From contig JBGUUQ010000148.1 of assembly GCA_045133615.1 (NCBI GenBank), positions 16,333 through 80,332 on the forward strand: 64,000 nucleotides of DNA, written 5' to 3'. How positions within the stretch are numbered: the first letter of the stretch is position 1; each line of letters opens with the position of its first letter. The stretch is from M3 sp045133615 (lineage in GTDB: Bacteria > Bacteroidota > Bacteroidia > Bacteroidales > Muribaculaceae). Both the position numbers and the translations under genes were made by a program. The notes under the pieces were generated by a model. It saw only the letters and a program-made list of their open reading frames with translations. It ran no database searches and was not told the origin of the DNA. Below, piece after piece: positions 1-8,197 of this stretch.

Positions 1-751
1 CCGTCTTGTAATATGTGGTATCTTGTTCATCAACGACATCGTGTTGACGATAATAGATACGCATATCCGTGCTCTTGAAATGCATCACACGACCGGCTCC
101 GTAGGAATTGGCGATATAAAGACCGGGGAACCATTCGGCAAAAGCAGAGGGGGTGCTGAACGTTTCGGGATTGGTCTTGTAGCGAGTAAAGAATTTCTTA
201 CCCAATTCAAGCGGCAGCATCACCTCAACCGAGCGATAGCTCAATTCGGCAATCGAATCAGACATGCCAAGCGCGGTGGCAGTATAGACAGCCGAACCGA
301 TTTCCGACTGCGGAGAGTAATAATCCTCCGGCGAGAAATCACTATATATGGGGCTGGGAAGTTGCTTATCGAGTTGATATACTTTCAATCCCATAGGGAC
401 AATAGAATCTCCGGTGTATCCTCCATTGGCAATACGCAATACCAATTTAATAGAATCGATGTCGTCGACAGTGACACCGGTAGTGTCCATATCCACAGTC
501 GGCATAAACTGAGTCACCACATCCGAGCGCAACGAACCGAAGCCCTTGGCGTTGATTACACCCAATAATTGCGTAATCGTGCGCGATTGCACCTTAGGAG
601 AGGCAACCGAATGCCCTGTAACGGTGAAAGTCGAATCGATTACAATTTCAATCTCATCTTGGATAATTGATTCTCCGATTGTACTGTCATCTTCGCATGC
701 TACCATTGAGGTTGCCAAAAGTGCACCTATGATAAATTTCGAGAATTTCAT
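1..751 (-). CDS. DUF4270 family lipoprotein, 3' part outside window
   Basis: The reading frame starts at an ATG and runs open to the window edge, so the C-terminus is missing. The first residues form a lipoprotein signal peptide ending in a lipobox (SMVAC, Cys about residue 19) followed by acidic residues, as in exported Bacteroidetes lipoproteins. The body is beta-rich with many Asp/Ser/Thr, matching DUF4270 proteins that commonly sit beside a short glycogen synthase gene in Bacteroidales. It begins 29 bp after the synthase stop codon and no promoter lies between, so the two are probably co-transcribed. The function of the family is not established. The family call is by recognition of sequence style and neighbourhood. 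Confidence 0.75.
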   Translation of the reverse strand, partial: MKFSKFIIGALLATSMVACEDDSTIGESIIQDEIEIVIDSTFTVTGHSVASPKVQSRTITQLLGVINAKGFGSLRSDVVTQFMPTVDMDTTGVTVDDIDSIKLVLRIANGGYTGDSIVPMGLKVYQLDKQLPSPIYSDFSPEDYYSPQSEIGSAVYTATALGMSDSIAELSYRSVEVMLPLELGKKFFTRYKTNPETFSTPSAFAEWFPGLYIANSYGAGRVMHFKSTDMRIYYRQHDVVDEQDTTYYKT

Positions 752-780
752 GATTTGTTTATCACTGACTGTTGTTGTCG

Positions 781-1587
781 TTAAAGCGATTTATAAAAAT
801 CATTATAGGCATCTACATAATTTTCATCGCCGGGATAGGCAAGGAATGGTTTGCCCGATGCTTTGGCATATTCAACGAGTTCGGCATCCGCATTAGCCGA
901 TGATTGCACTACTCCATCGGAATAGTCGATGGCAAATTTGCACAAAGTCTTATAATCCACCGGACCTCCAAGCAATCCTTTGATATCCTCTTCACTGAAG
1001 CCGTCCATCTTCAGTTTTTCAGCGAATCTTGCATCAAACGTTCCTTCAAATGCATCGTCAAACAAGGCAAATACCGACTTAGCGGAGCGGAACGACGGAT
1101 CTTCGTGGTAAACTCGCTTCAGATAAAGCGGTGTCAATGCGGAAATCCAACCTGAACAATGCACGATAGTAGGCTCCCAACGCAGTTTTTTGACAGTTTC
1201 AATCACACCGCGCACATAGAACATACTACGCTCATCGTTGTATTCGGGCGACAAACGAGTCTCAAGATCTTTTACCATGTGACGCTGGAAGAAATCCTCA
1301 TTGTCGATGAAATAGACTTGAATACGCGACGGCTGCAATGTGGCAACCTTTATAATAAGCGGGTGATCGGTATCATCAATAATGAGATTCATACCCGACA
1401 GGCGTATCACCTCGTGCAATTGATTGCGACGCTCATTGATACATCCGTATCTCGGCATGAATGTGCGCACTTCATTCCCTTTCTCTTGAATGCCCTGCGG
1501 CAGCATCTGACCGAGCTCCGCCATAGGGGTTTTAGAAAGATAGGGAGTGATTTCTTGAGAAATGTAAAGGATCTTGTTTGTATCCAT
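781..1587 (-). CDS. Glycogen/starch synthase, catalytic N-domain only
   Basis: The protein is 268 residues and resembles only the N-terminal GT5 domain of ADP-glucose glycogen synthases: it opens with an ILYISQEITPYLSKT-like motif, where the usual KTGGL segment is replaced by KTPMAEL. Full-length GlgA is about 480 residues and has a second Rossmann domain with the nucleotide-sugar site. That half is absent here, so transferase activity is doubtful. A -7 promoter box 37 bp upstream places the transcript start inside the longer reading frame and supports the start chosen (MDTNK). Short proteins of this type recur in Bacteroidales next to DUF4270 lipoproteins, as here. Confidence 0.8.
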   Translation of the reverse strand: MDTNKILYISQEITPYLSKTPMAELGQMLPQGIQEKGNEVRTFMPRYGCINERRNQLHEVIRLSGMNLIIDDTDHPLIIKVATLQPSRIQVYFIDNEDFFQRHMVKDLETRLSPEYNDERSMFYVRGVIETVKKLRWEPTIVHCSGWISALTPLYLKRVYHEDPSFRSAKSVFALFDDAFEGTFDARFAEKLKMDGFSEEDIKGLLGGPVDYKTLCKFAIDYSDGVVQSSANADAELVEYAKASGKPFLAYPGDENYVDAYNDFYKSL

Positions 1588-1623
1588 TAAGCTATAATGA
1601 TTATCTATTAATAGAATTGTCTG

Positions 1624-1631
1624 CAAAGGTA
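1624..1631 (-). promoter_or_regulatory. -7 promoter box for the glycogen synthase gene
   Basis: On the minus strand this reads TACCTTTG, a match to the Bacteroidales -7 consensus TAnnTTTG. Transcription would begin about 30 bases before the chosen ATG and rules out the upstream in-frame start codons. Confidence 0.6.
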
Positions 1632-1789
1632 GTAATTTTTTTTCAAATACGCCACTCTCGGCTCGCTCTAATCGCGCATTTTGTCTACGACGACACGTTT
1701 GCTGCATAGGTTTAACACATTTACGGCATTTTAGTTGTTGTCAACTGTTAAAATTAAGCAAGTTTCTTTTATTCGCCCGCGTTTTATCG

Positions 1790-1797
1790 TACCTTTG
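1790..1797 (+). promoter_or_regulatory. -7 promoter box for dsbD-mazG
   Basis: TACCTTTG matches TAnnTTTG and lies 28 bp before the dsbD ATG. It is divergent from the glycogen synthase promoter about 160 bp away. Confidence 0.65.
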
Positions 1798-1825
1798 CAT
1801 CTTAAAACAATAACAATCCAAAACT

Positions 1826-3790
1826 ATGCGACGTTTTTTTCTTGTGACACTTAGTGTCGTTTGTGTAGCGGTAGCTGCATTTGCGCAGATTCTGACCCCA
1901 ATCAAGTGGTCGACTGCAATGGAAATGACATCCGAAAAAGAGGGTGTGGTGAAATTCACCGCCGACATCGAAGACGGATGGCATCTTTACGGACTAAATC
2001 TTCCCGATGGAGGTCCTATTTCCACTTCATTTGATTTTTCAACGCTCGACGGCGTGGAACTTATAGGTGAAATCACCCCGACATCAGCCCCCATAGAGAA
2101 AGTGGATATGATGTTTCATCTCAAGTTGAGCTATTGGGAAAATAACGTATCATTCACACAGAAATTTAAAGTCACCGGCGATAATGGTTTTAATATTGCC
2201 GGACAAATAAAATTTATGGGCTGCAACGACAAAACATGTCTTCCGCCCCAAAAAGAATCTTTTTCAGTAGGAGAAGGCACAACAGCGACCGATAATCCGA
2301 CCGAAACATCGACAGCAACACAGACTGCTGTTTCCTCATCTAACGCCTCGGCATCCGATAACGGATGGTGGTCGCCCATCGACATTCCGGAGAGCGACAA
2401 TGCACCGCAATCCACTGCCGACTCTCCTTGGTGGTATATTTTCCTAATCGGATTCCTCGGTGGTCTTGTGGCATTGCTCACACCGTGCGTATGGCCGATG
2501 ATTCCGCTCACAGTAAGCTTCTTCCTAAAAAAGAACACTTCACGTTCACGCAGCATTACCGATGCCGTAATCTACGGACTCGCAATTGTGGTCATCTATC
2601 TCGTATTGGGCCTTGCCATTACTATCATATTCGGAGCAAGCAAGCTTAACGACCTATCGACCAACGCAATATTCAATTTGATATTCTTTGCGCTGCTTGT
2701 CGTATTCGCCATTTCATTTTTCGGCGCGTTCGACATTCGTCTCCCGTCGTCTTGGTCTACCAAGATGGACAATAAGGCAGAACGAACCACCGGGCTTTTA
2801 AGCATATTCTTTATGGCTTTCACATTGGCTTTGGTTTCATTCTCTTGCACCGGCCCGATTATCGGTACACTGCTTGTTGAAGCGGCTTCAATCGGCAACA
2901 TCTCCGGTCCGGCTATCGGTATGACCGGATTTGCTCTCGGATTGGCTATACCGTTTGCCGTATTTGCCACATTCCCGTCGATGCTTAAAGAGATGCCACG
3001 TTCAGGCGGTTGGTTGAACTCTGTAAAGGTAGTACTCGGCTTCCTCGAACTCGCATTGTCACTCAAATTCTTATCCGTAGCCGACCTCGCATACGGATGG
3101 GGAATCCTCGACCGAGAAGTTTTCGTATCGCTTTGGATTGTAATCTTCGTTCTCCTCGGTCTGTATCTCCTCGGCAAAATCCGTTTCCCACACGATGATG
3201 AACTCAAAAGCGTGTCCGTGCCTCGCTTCTTCATGGCATTGGTTTCATTGAGCTTTGCAGTATATCTCCTTCCCGGTCTTTGGGGTGCTCCGCTTAAAGC
3301 ATGTAGCGCATTTGTTCCGCCGTTGAAGACTCAAGACTTCAACCTATACCAAGAGGGAAAATTCCAAGAATTCAGCGACTATGAAGCCGGTATGCAATTT
3401 GCTGCCGAGCACAACATGCCGGTACTCATCGATTTCTCCGGTCACGGATGTGTCAACTGCCGCAAGATGGAGGGTGCAGTATTTGACAACGACAAGATTT
3501 CATCGATCATTGAAGACAATTTCGTCCTTATAAAACTTATGGTCGACGAGAAGCATAGTCTTGCAAATCCCTACAAAGTGATGGAAAACGGCAAGCAGGT
3601 ATCTATCGAGACCGTGGGTGAAAAGTGGAGCTATCTGCAACGTCACAAATTCGGCGCCAACAGTCAGCCCTACTACATCATCTTGGACAACAACGGACAA
3701 CCGATGACCGGCGCATATTATTATGACGAAGATGTCAATAAGTTTGCCGAATGGCTTAACTCAGGCATCAAGAACTATTCAAACGAATAA
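1826..3790 (+). CDS. dsbD: Thiol:disulfide interchange protein DsbD
   Basis: DsbD carries electrons from cytoplasmic thioredoxin across the inner membrane to periplasmic thiol reductases. The 654-residue protein has every expected part in order. A signal peptide covers residues 1-20. The periplasmic N-domain has the reactive pair Cys133/Cys138. The membrane domain (about 205-490) has its redox cysteines in TPC (Cys221) and SFSC (Cys341). The C-terminal thioredoxin domain has a CVNC active site (Cys542/Cys545). All six cysteines are present, so the relay should work. mazG follows after 3 bp, implying one transcript. Identity is secure. Confidence 0.93.
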   Translation: MRRFFLVTLSVVCVAVAAFAQILTPIKWSTAMEMTSEKEGVVKFTADIEDGWHLYGLNLPDGGPISTSFDFSTLDGVELIGEITPTSAPIEKVDMMFHLKLSYWENNVSFTQKFKVTGDNGFNIAGQIKFMGCNDKTCLPPQKESFSVGEGTTATDNPTETSTATQTAVSSSNASASDNGWWSPIDIPESDNAPQSTADSPWWYIFLIGFLGGLVALLTPCVWPMIPLTVSFFLKKNTSRSRSITDAVIYGLAIVVIYLVLGLAITIIFGASKLNDLSTNAIFNLIFFALLVVFAISFFGAFDIRLPSSWSTKMDNKAERTTGLLSIFFMAFTLALVSFSCTGPIIGTLLVEAASIGNISGPAIGMTGFALGLAIPFAVFATFPSMLKEMPRSGGWLNSVKVVLGFLELALSLKFLSVADLAYGWGILDREVFVSLWIVIFVLLGLYLLGKIRFPHDDELKSVSVPRFFMALVSLSFAVYLLPGLWGAPLKACSAFVPPLKTQDFNLYQEGKFQEFSDYEAGMQFAAEHNMPVLIDFSGHGCVNCRKMEGAVFDNDKISSIIEDNFVLIKLMVDEKHSLANPYKVMENGKQVSIETVGEKWSYLQRHKFGANSQPYYIILDNNGQPMTGAYYYDEDVNKFAEWLNSGIKNYSNE

Positions 3791-3793
3791 TCG

Positions 3794-4585
3794 ATGAGCC
3801 ACACTCGTGAACAAAAAATAGAGGCACTCGGCAAGGTGATCGACACGCTCGACATCTTGCGAGTGGAGTGCCCGTGGGACCGCAAGCAGACCAACGAAAG
3901 TTTGCGTCCCAATACGATAGAAGAGGTGTATGAGCTATGCGATGCATTGCTCAACAATGACAATGCCAACATTCGCAAAGAACTTGGCGACGTGCTTCTT
4001 CATATCTTGTTTTATTCCAAAATAGGCGAAGAGAAAGGGGCTTTTGATATTGCCGATGTAGCTGAAGCTCTCAATTCCAAACTTATTTTCCGCCATCCTC
4101 ATGTGTTCGGTACCACCGAAGTACATAATTCGCACGAGGTAGAACAGAATTGGGAACAAATCAAGCTAAAAGAGAAAGGGGGCAATAAGACCGTACTCGC
4201 CGGAGTGCCCAAAGCGTTACCGGCCATGATAAAAGCCGACCGCATCCAAGAAAAAGCCTCCAACGTAGGTTTCGATTGGGAACAACGCGAACAGGTGTGG
4301 GACAAAGTGAAAGAGGAAATTGCCGAAGTGGGCAATGAAATCGAATCAATGGACAAAGACCGACTCGAAGAGGAGTTCGGCGACCTATTTTTCGCACTTA
4401 TCAATGCTGCCCGTCTTTACAAAGTCAATCCCGAAAATGCGCTTGAAAAGACCAATGCCAAATTTATCCGTCGTTTCAACCACGTGGAAGCTCGCGCACA
4501 CGAAATGGGGCGCAATCTCAAAGAGATGACTCTTGCCGAAATGGACGCTCTGTGGGATGAAGCAAAGCGCATGGAACACCAATAA
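3794..4585 (+). CDS. mazG: Nucleoside triphosphate pyrophosphohydrolase MazG
   Basis: MazG hydrolyses (d)NTPs to the monophosphate and pyrophosphate and is a housekeeping nucleotide-pool cleaner. The 263-residue length fits the two-domain E. coli-type enzyme. The metal-binding EExxE...ExxD signature appears in the first domain (Glu43, Glu44, Glu47, Glu63, Asp66) and again in the C-terminal domain as EEEFGDLFFALINAARL. Pairing with dsbD is probably transcriptional convenience, as no functional link is evident. Confidence 0.92.
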   Translation: MSHTREQKIEALGKVIDTLDILRVECPWDRKQTNESLRPNTIEEVYELCDALLNNDNANIRKELGDVLLHILFYSKIGEEKGAFDIADVAEALNSKLIFRHPHVFGTTEVHNSHEVEQNWEQIKLKEKGGNKTVLAGVPKALPAMIKADRIQEKASNVGFDWEQREQVWDKVKEEIAEVGNEIESMDKDRLEEEFGDLFFALINAARLYKVNPENALEKTNAKFIRRFNHVEARAHEMGRNLKEMTLAEMDALWDEAKRMEHQ

Positions 4586-4621
4586 ATCCACACACATCAG
4601 TCTACTCTATAATTCCTCATC

Positions 4622-6703
4622 GTGAAACTCTGCATTACCGAGAAACCAAGCGTAGCCAAAGATATTGCAGCCATATTGGGAGCCAACGTAAAACGCGACG
4701 GCTACTACGAAGGCGGTGACTATAAGGTGACATGGACATTCGGCCATCTCTGCACGTTGAAAGAGCCTGCCGACTACACCGACCTATGGAAACGTTGGTC
4801 GCTTGGTTCACTACCGATGATTCCACAAAAATTCGGAATCAAACTCATCGACCAAGACAGTATCGTACGCCAATTCACCGTCATAAAAAACCTCATAGCA
4901 GAAGCATCGGAAGTAATCAATTGCGGTGATGCCGGTCAAGAAGGAGAATTGATACAGCGATGGGTGATGCAGAAAGCGGAATGTCACTGCCCGGTCAGCC
5001 GTCTGTGGATATCATCGTTGACCGATGAATCGATTAAAGAAGGGTTCCGAATGCTCAAGCCTGAACAGGATTTCGACAACCTCTACTATGCCGGTCTGTC
5101 GAGAGCCATCGGCGATTGGATTCTCGGCATGAATGCCACCCGTCTCTATTCCCTCAAATATTCATCGCCCGGAAATGTTCTGTCGATAGGACGTGTGCAG
5201 ACCCCTACCCTCGCCCTTATAGTGCAGCGACACTTTGAGATAACGAATTTCACCCCCGAAGACTTCTGGGAGTTGAAGACACAATACCGCGGAGCGACTT
5301 TCAATGCTACATCCGGACGATTCAAATCCGAGAGTGAAGCTCAAGAAGCGTTAGGCAAAATTGTTGACGCTCCGATGGTAATAAAAGATGTGACCGAGAA
5401 GAAAGGGAAAGAAGCGCCTCCCCGTCTGTTCGACCTGACATCGCTCCAAGTAGAGTGCAACAAAAAATGGGGATGGACTGCCGACGATACACTGCGCCTC
5501 ATCCAGTCGCTCTACGAAAAGAAAGTCACTACATATCCGCGCGTCGACACTACATATCTTAGCGACGACATCTACCCGAAAGTGCCCGGTATCCTGCAAC
5601 AGATGACCCCTTATGCCTCGTTGACTGCACCGATATTGGCCACTAAGATTCCGAAAAGCAAGAAGGTGTTTGACAACTCAAAGGTCACCGACCACCATGC
5701 CATCATACCCACCGGACAAGCACCGACATCGCTCGTAGGTGACGAGCGAAAGATGTACCATCTCATCGCACTTCGCTTCATAGCGGCATTCTACCCCGAT
5801 TGCATCTTCATGCAGACCACAGTGCTCGGCGATGTAACAGATGTCGGCTTCAAAGCCACCGGCAAAGTAATTCTCGAACCGGGATGGCGCAACCTCTATG
5901 CTACTCCCGCTAACACCGCGACCGCTGTCGCATCCGGCGAACAAGAGGAGCCGGAACAACAAGAGGAGGGTATTCTGCCTAAATTTGAAATCGGAGAAAG
6001 CGGACCTCACGAGCCTTCGTTGCTGAAAAAGCAGACACAACCGCCGAAATACTATACCGAAGGTACACTGCTCCGGGCAATGGAATCAGCGGGAAAAACA
6101 GTGGATGATGAGGAACTCCGCGAAGCAATGAAAGAAAACGGCATCGGACGTCCGTCAACAAGAGCCGCCATCATAGAAACCCTCTTCAAGCGCCGTTATA
6201 TCTACCGCGAGCGCAAAAACATCATGGCATCACAGGCGGGAATAGACCTCATTGCCACTATCAATGAGGAATTGCTTAAAAGTGCTAAACTTACCGGCTT
6301 GTGGGAAAACAAACTTCGACGCATCGAACGCGGAGAATACTCTGCCGGAGAATTTATCGCCGAACTGAAAACGCTCATCGGAGAGATTGTGGTAAATGTG
6401 CTCAGCGACAATTCGTCACGACGCATACTCATTGAGCAACAAGAGGCTGAAGAGGGCAAAAAGAAGAAAAAACAAACAGCGAAAGATGGCTCCGACAAGC
6501 CAAAACGCACTCGCAAACCGGCTGTAAAAATCGAATCGTTCGAGGCTATCACATGTCCGAAATGCGGAACAGGACATATCATCAAAGGAAAAACGGCATT
6601 CGGATGCTCCAATTTCCGCTCCGGATGCGACCTTCGCCTCCCATTCGACCAATACCCCGACACATTATCGCCCGCGCAACTCCATCGTCGCCTAAAAAAA
6701 TAA
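4622..6703 (+). CDS. topB: DNA topoisomerase III (type IA), GTG start
   Basis: Type IA topoisomerase that nicks one DNA strand through a tyrosyl-phosphate and resolves single-strand links and replication intermediates. The 693-residue protein begins MKLCITEKPS from a GTG codon, and the TOPRIM-domain start shows no upstream homology is lost. Acidic residues of TOPRIM are visible in CGDAGQEGELI (about 101-111). The catalytic tyrosine is Tyr305 in TTYPRVDTTYL. A lysine-rich linker near residue 610 leads to a C-terminal zinc-ribbon (CPKCG...GCSNF...GCDLRLPF). The gene ends in a bidirectional terminator. Confidence 0.94.
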   Translation: MKLCITEKPSVAKDIAAILGANVKRDGYYEGGDYKVTWTFGHLCTLKEPADYTDLWKRWSLGSLPMIPQKFGIKLIDQDSIVRQFTVIKNLIAEASEVINCGDAGQEGELIQRWVMQKAECHCPVSRLWISSLTDESIKEGFRMLKPEQDFDNLYYAGLSRAIGDWILGMNATRLYSLKYSSPGNVLSIGRVQTPTLALIVQRHFEITNFTPEDFWELKTQYRGATFNATSGRFKSESEAQEALGKIVDAPMVIKDVTEKKGKEAPPRLFDLTSLQVECNKKWGWTADDTLRLIQSLYEKKVTTYPRVDTTYLSDDIYPKVPGILQQMTPYASLTAPILATKIPKSKKVFDNSKVTDHHAIIPTGQAPTSLVGDERKMYHLIALRFIAAFYPDCIFMQTTVLGDVTDVGFKATGKVILEPGWRNLYATPANTATAVASGEQEEPEQQEEGILPKFEIGESGPHEPSLLKKQTQPPKYYTEGTLLRAMESAGKTVDDEELREAMKENGIGRPSTRAAIIETLFKRRYIYRERKNIMASQAGIDLIATINEELLKSAKLTGLWENKLRRIERGEYSAGEFIAELKTLIGEIVVNVLSDNSSRRILIEQQEAEEGKKKKKQTAKDGSDKPKRTRKPAVKIESFEAITCPKCGTGHIIKGKTAFGCSNFRSGCDLRLPFDQYPDTLSPAQLHRRLKK

Positions 6704-6746
6704 GCATAACCCCAAAAGCCGATTTCCGACTTTTGTGGTTATGCTT
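6702..6746. terminator. Bidirectional terminator between topB and the M18 peptidase
   Basis: The stem AAGCATAACC (6702-6711) pairs with GGTTATGCTT (6737-6746), extended by AAAAG/CTTTT inside. A-rich and T-rich flanks on the two sides let it serve both convergent genes. Confidence 0.8.
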
Positions 6747-6767
6747 AAAATATAATCTTGTATCCGA

Positions 6768-8069
6768 TTAACAGTTGAAGAAGCGTGTGAATGCACGGAT
6801 GGCATAGATATGGTCGTCGACAGAGGCTGTCTCACGCACGGAGTGCATCGCCCAAAGAGCATTGCCCATATCGACACCGCGGAGAGGTATCTGCGAGGTG
6901 AGAATGTTGCCAAGAGTAGAACCACCAGCCACATCGGAGTGATTTACGAAGTATTGACACGGAACATTTGCCTGATTGCATATTTCCTTAAACACAGCGG
7001 CTGAGTCAGCATCGGTCATATACTTGCAATTGGCATTTATCTTGATGACCGGACCGCCACCAATGACCGGATGGTTGGTCGGGTCATGCTTTTCAGGATA
7101 ATTCGGATGTACGGCATGAGCATTGTCGGCCGAAATCATAAACGAACGAGCCACAGCACGCATATAGTCCTCTTCGCTGCCCCCTTGACAAGCCACGATG
7201 CGACGCATGATATGTTCAAGCACCGGAGATGCTGCACCTTGCTTTGTGCCACTGCCGGTCTCTTCGTTGTCGAAGATAGCCATCACACGAGTCATGCGCT
7301 GCGAGCCTTCTGTGTCAAGGAGCGCCGAAACAGCGGCATGTACCATCGAAAGGTCGTCGAGGCGACCGCATGAGATAAATTCATTGTTAAGTCCGCAAAG
7401 ATTGGCCTCGGTAGTATCGTAAAGCGACATATCGAAATCGATAATATCGCGGCTATCAACACCGAGTTCCGATGCAATGATGCCGAGAAGAAGATTGTCA
7501 CGCTCCGCTATAGCGTTAATGCGGCCAAGCACCGGAAGCATATCTTTCTGCTTAGACAGCGGATTGCCCTCATTGACAGCTCGGTTGAAATGGATGGCGA
7601 GATGTGGAATCGTTAGCAGCGGGCGGGATATGCGCAGCAAACGGGTCTCAGGGTTGAGCGGGTCGTCGGTGCGAAGCAACACACGTCCGGCAATAGAGAG
7701 CGGACGGTCAAACCATGTGTAGAGTATCGGTCCACCATAAACCTCGGTATTGAGTTTCACTATTCCTCCGTCGCAAAGCATTTCGGGATGTGGCTTCACT
7801 CTGAAGCATGGAGAATCGCTATGAGCGGCTATCACCTTGAAGCCGTCGGAAGCGTCACCTTCTCCTACGATGAATGCAAACAGAGCCGTATTGTTTTTGA
7901 CCGTATAATATCGTCCGCCGGGAGTAAGAGTCCATGAATCGCGGGCATCAAGTTCGCTGAAGCCCTCGGCATCAAGCATTTCACGCAGAGTTTTCACGGC
8001 AAAGAAGTTGCATACACTCGCGTTCATAAATTCCATAAGCCCCTCTATGGAGCTGCCATATTTTCGCAT
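6768..8069 (-). CDS. M18 family aminopeptidase
   Basis: Cytosolic zinc aminopeptidase of the aspartyl-aminopeptidase/ApeB family, releasing N-terminal residues from peptides. The 433-residue length is normal. Visible family motifs are AAHSDSPCFRVKP, whose His83 is a metal ligand, and FDNEETGSGTKQGA, which carries the catalytic/metal acidic residues. A further HSDVAGGSTLGN motif near the C-terminus supplies the last ligand region. There is no signal peptide. It has its own -7 box and stands alone between terminators. Confidence 0.92.
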   Translation of the reverse strand: MRKYGSSIEGLMEFMNASVCNFFAVKTLREMLDAEGFSELDARDSWTLTPGGRYYTVKNNTALFAFIVGEGDASDGFKVIAAHSDSPCFRVKPHPEMLCDGGIVKLNTEVYGGPILYTWFDRPLSIAGRVLLRTDDPLNPETRLLRISRPLLTIPHLAIHFNRAVNEGNPLSKQKDMLPVLGRINAIAERDNLLLGIIASELGVDSRDIIDFDMSLYDTTEANLCGLNNEFISCGRLDDLSMVHAAVSALLDTEGSQRMTRVMAIFDNEETGSGTKQGAASPVLEHIMRRIVACQGGSEEDYMRAVARSFMISADNAHAVHPNYPEKHDPTNHPVIGGGPVIKINANCKYMTDADSAAVFKEICNQANVPCQYFVNHSDVAGGSTLGNILTSQIPLRGVDMGNALWAMHSVRETASVDDHIYAIRAFTRFFNC

Positions 8070-8096
8070 AATTAGTCTGTATTTTTAGTTATAACG

Positions 8097-8104
8097 CAAA
8101 AATA
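8097..8104 (-). promoter_or_regulatory. -7 promoter box for the M18 aminopeptidase
   Basis: The minus strand reads TATTTTTG, matching TAnnTTTG, 27 bp before the ATG. Confidence 0.5.
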
Positions 8105-8144
8105 GCGAAAAGCGTTGGCAATCGCAATAATGTAGCATTAAAAA

Positions 8145-8175
8145 ACGGCGCACTGTCGTGATGACTGTGCGCCGT
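8145..8175 (-). terminator. Terminator after the M16 peptidase
   Basis: ACGGCGCAC pairs with GTGCGCCGT nine bases long, followed on the minus strand by a T-run. It separates the M16 gene from the M18 gene downstream. Confidence 0.8.
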
Positions 8176-8197
8176 TCTTATTCTGACAAGAGCAAAT

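Noticed and set aside
1588..1707. Longer N-terminus for the glycogen synthase
   Set aside because: The extension lies across and upstream of a good -7 promoter box and has no family resemblance.
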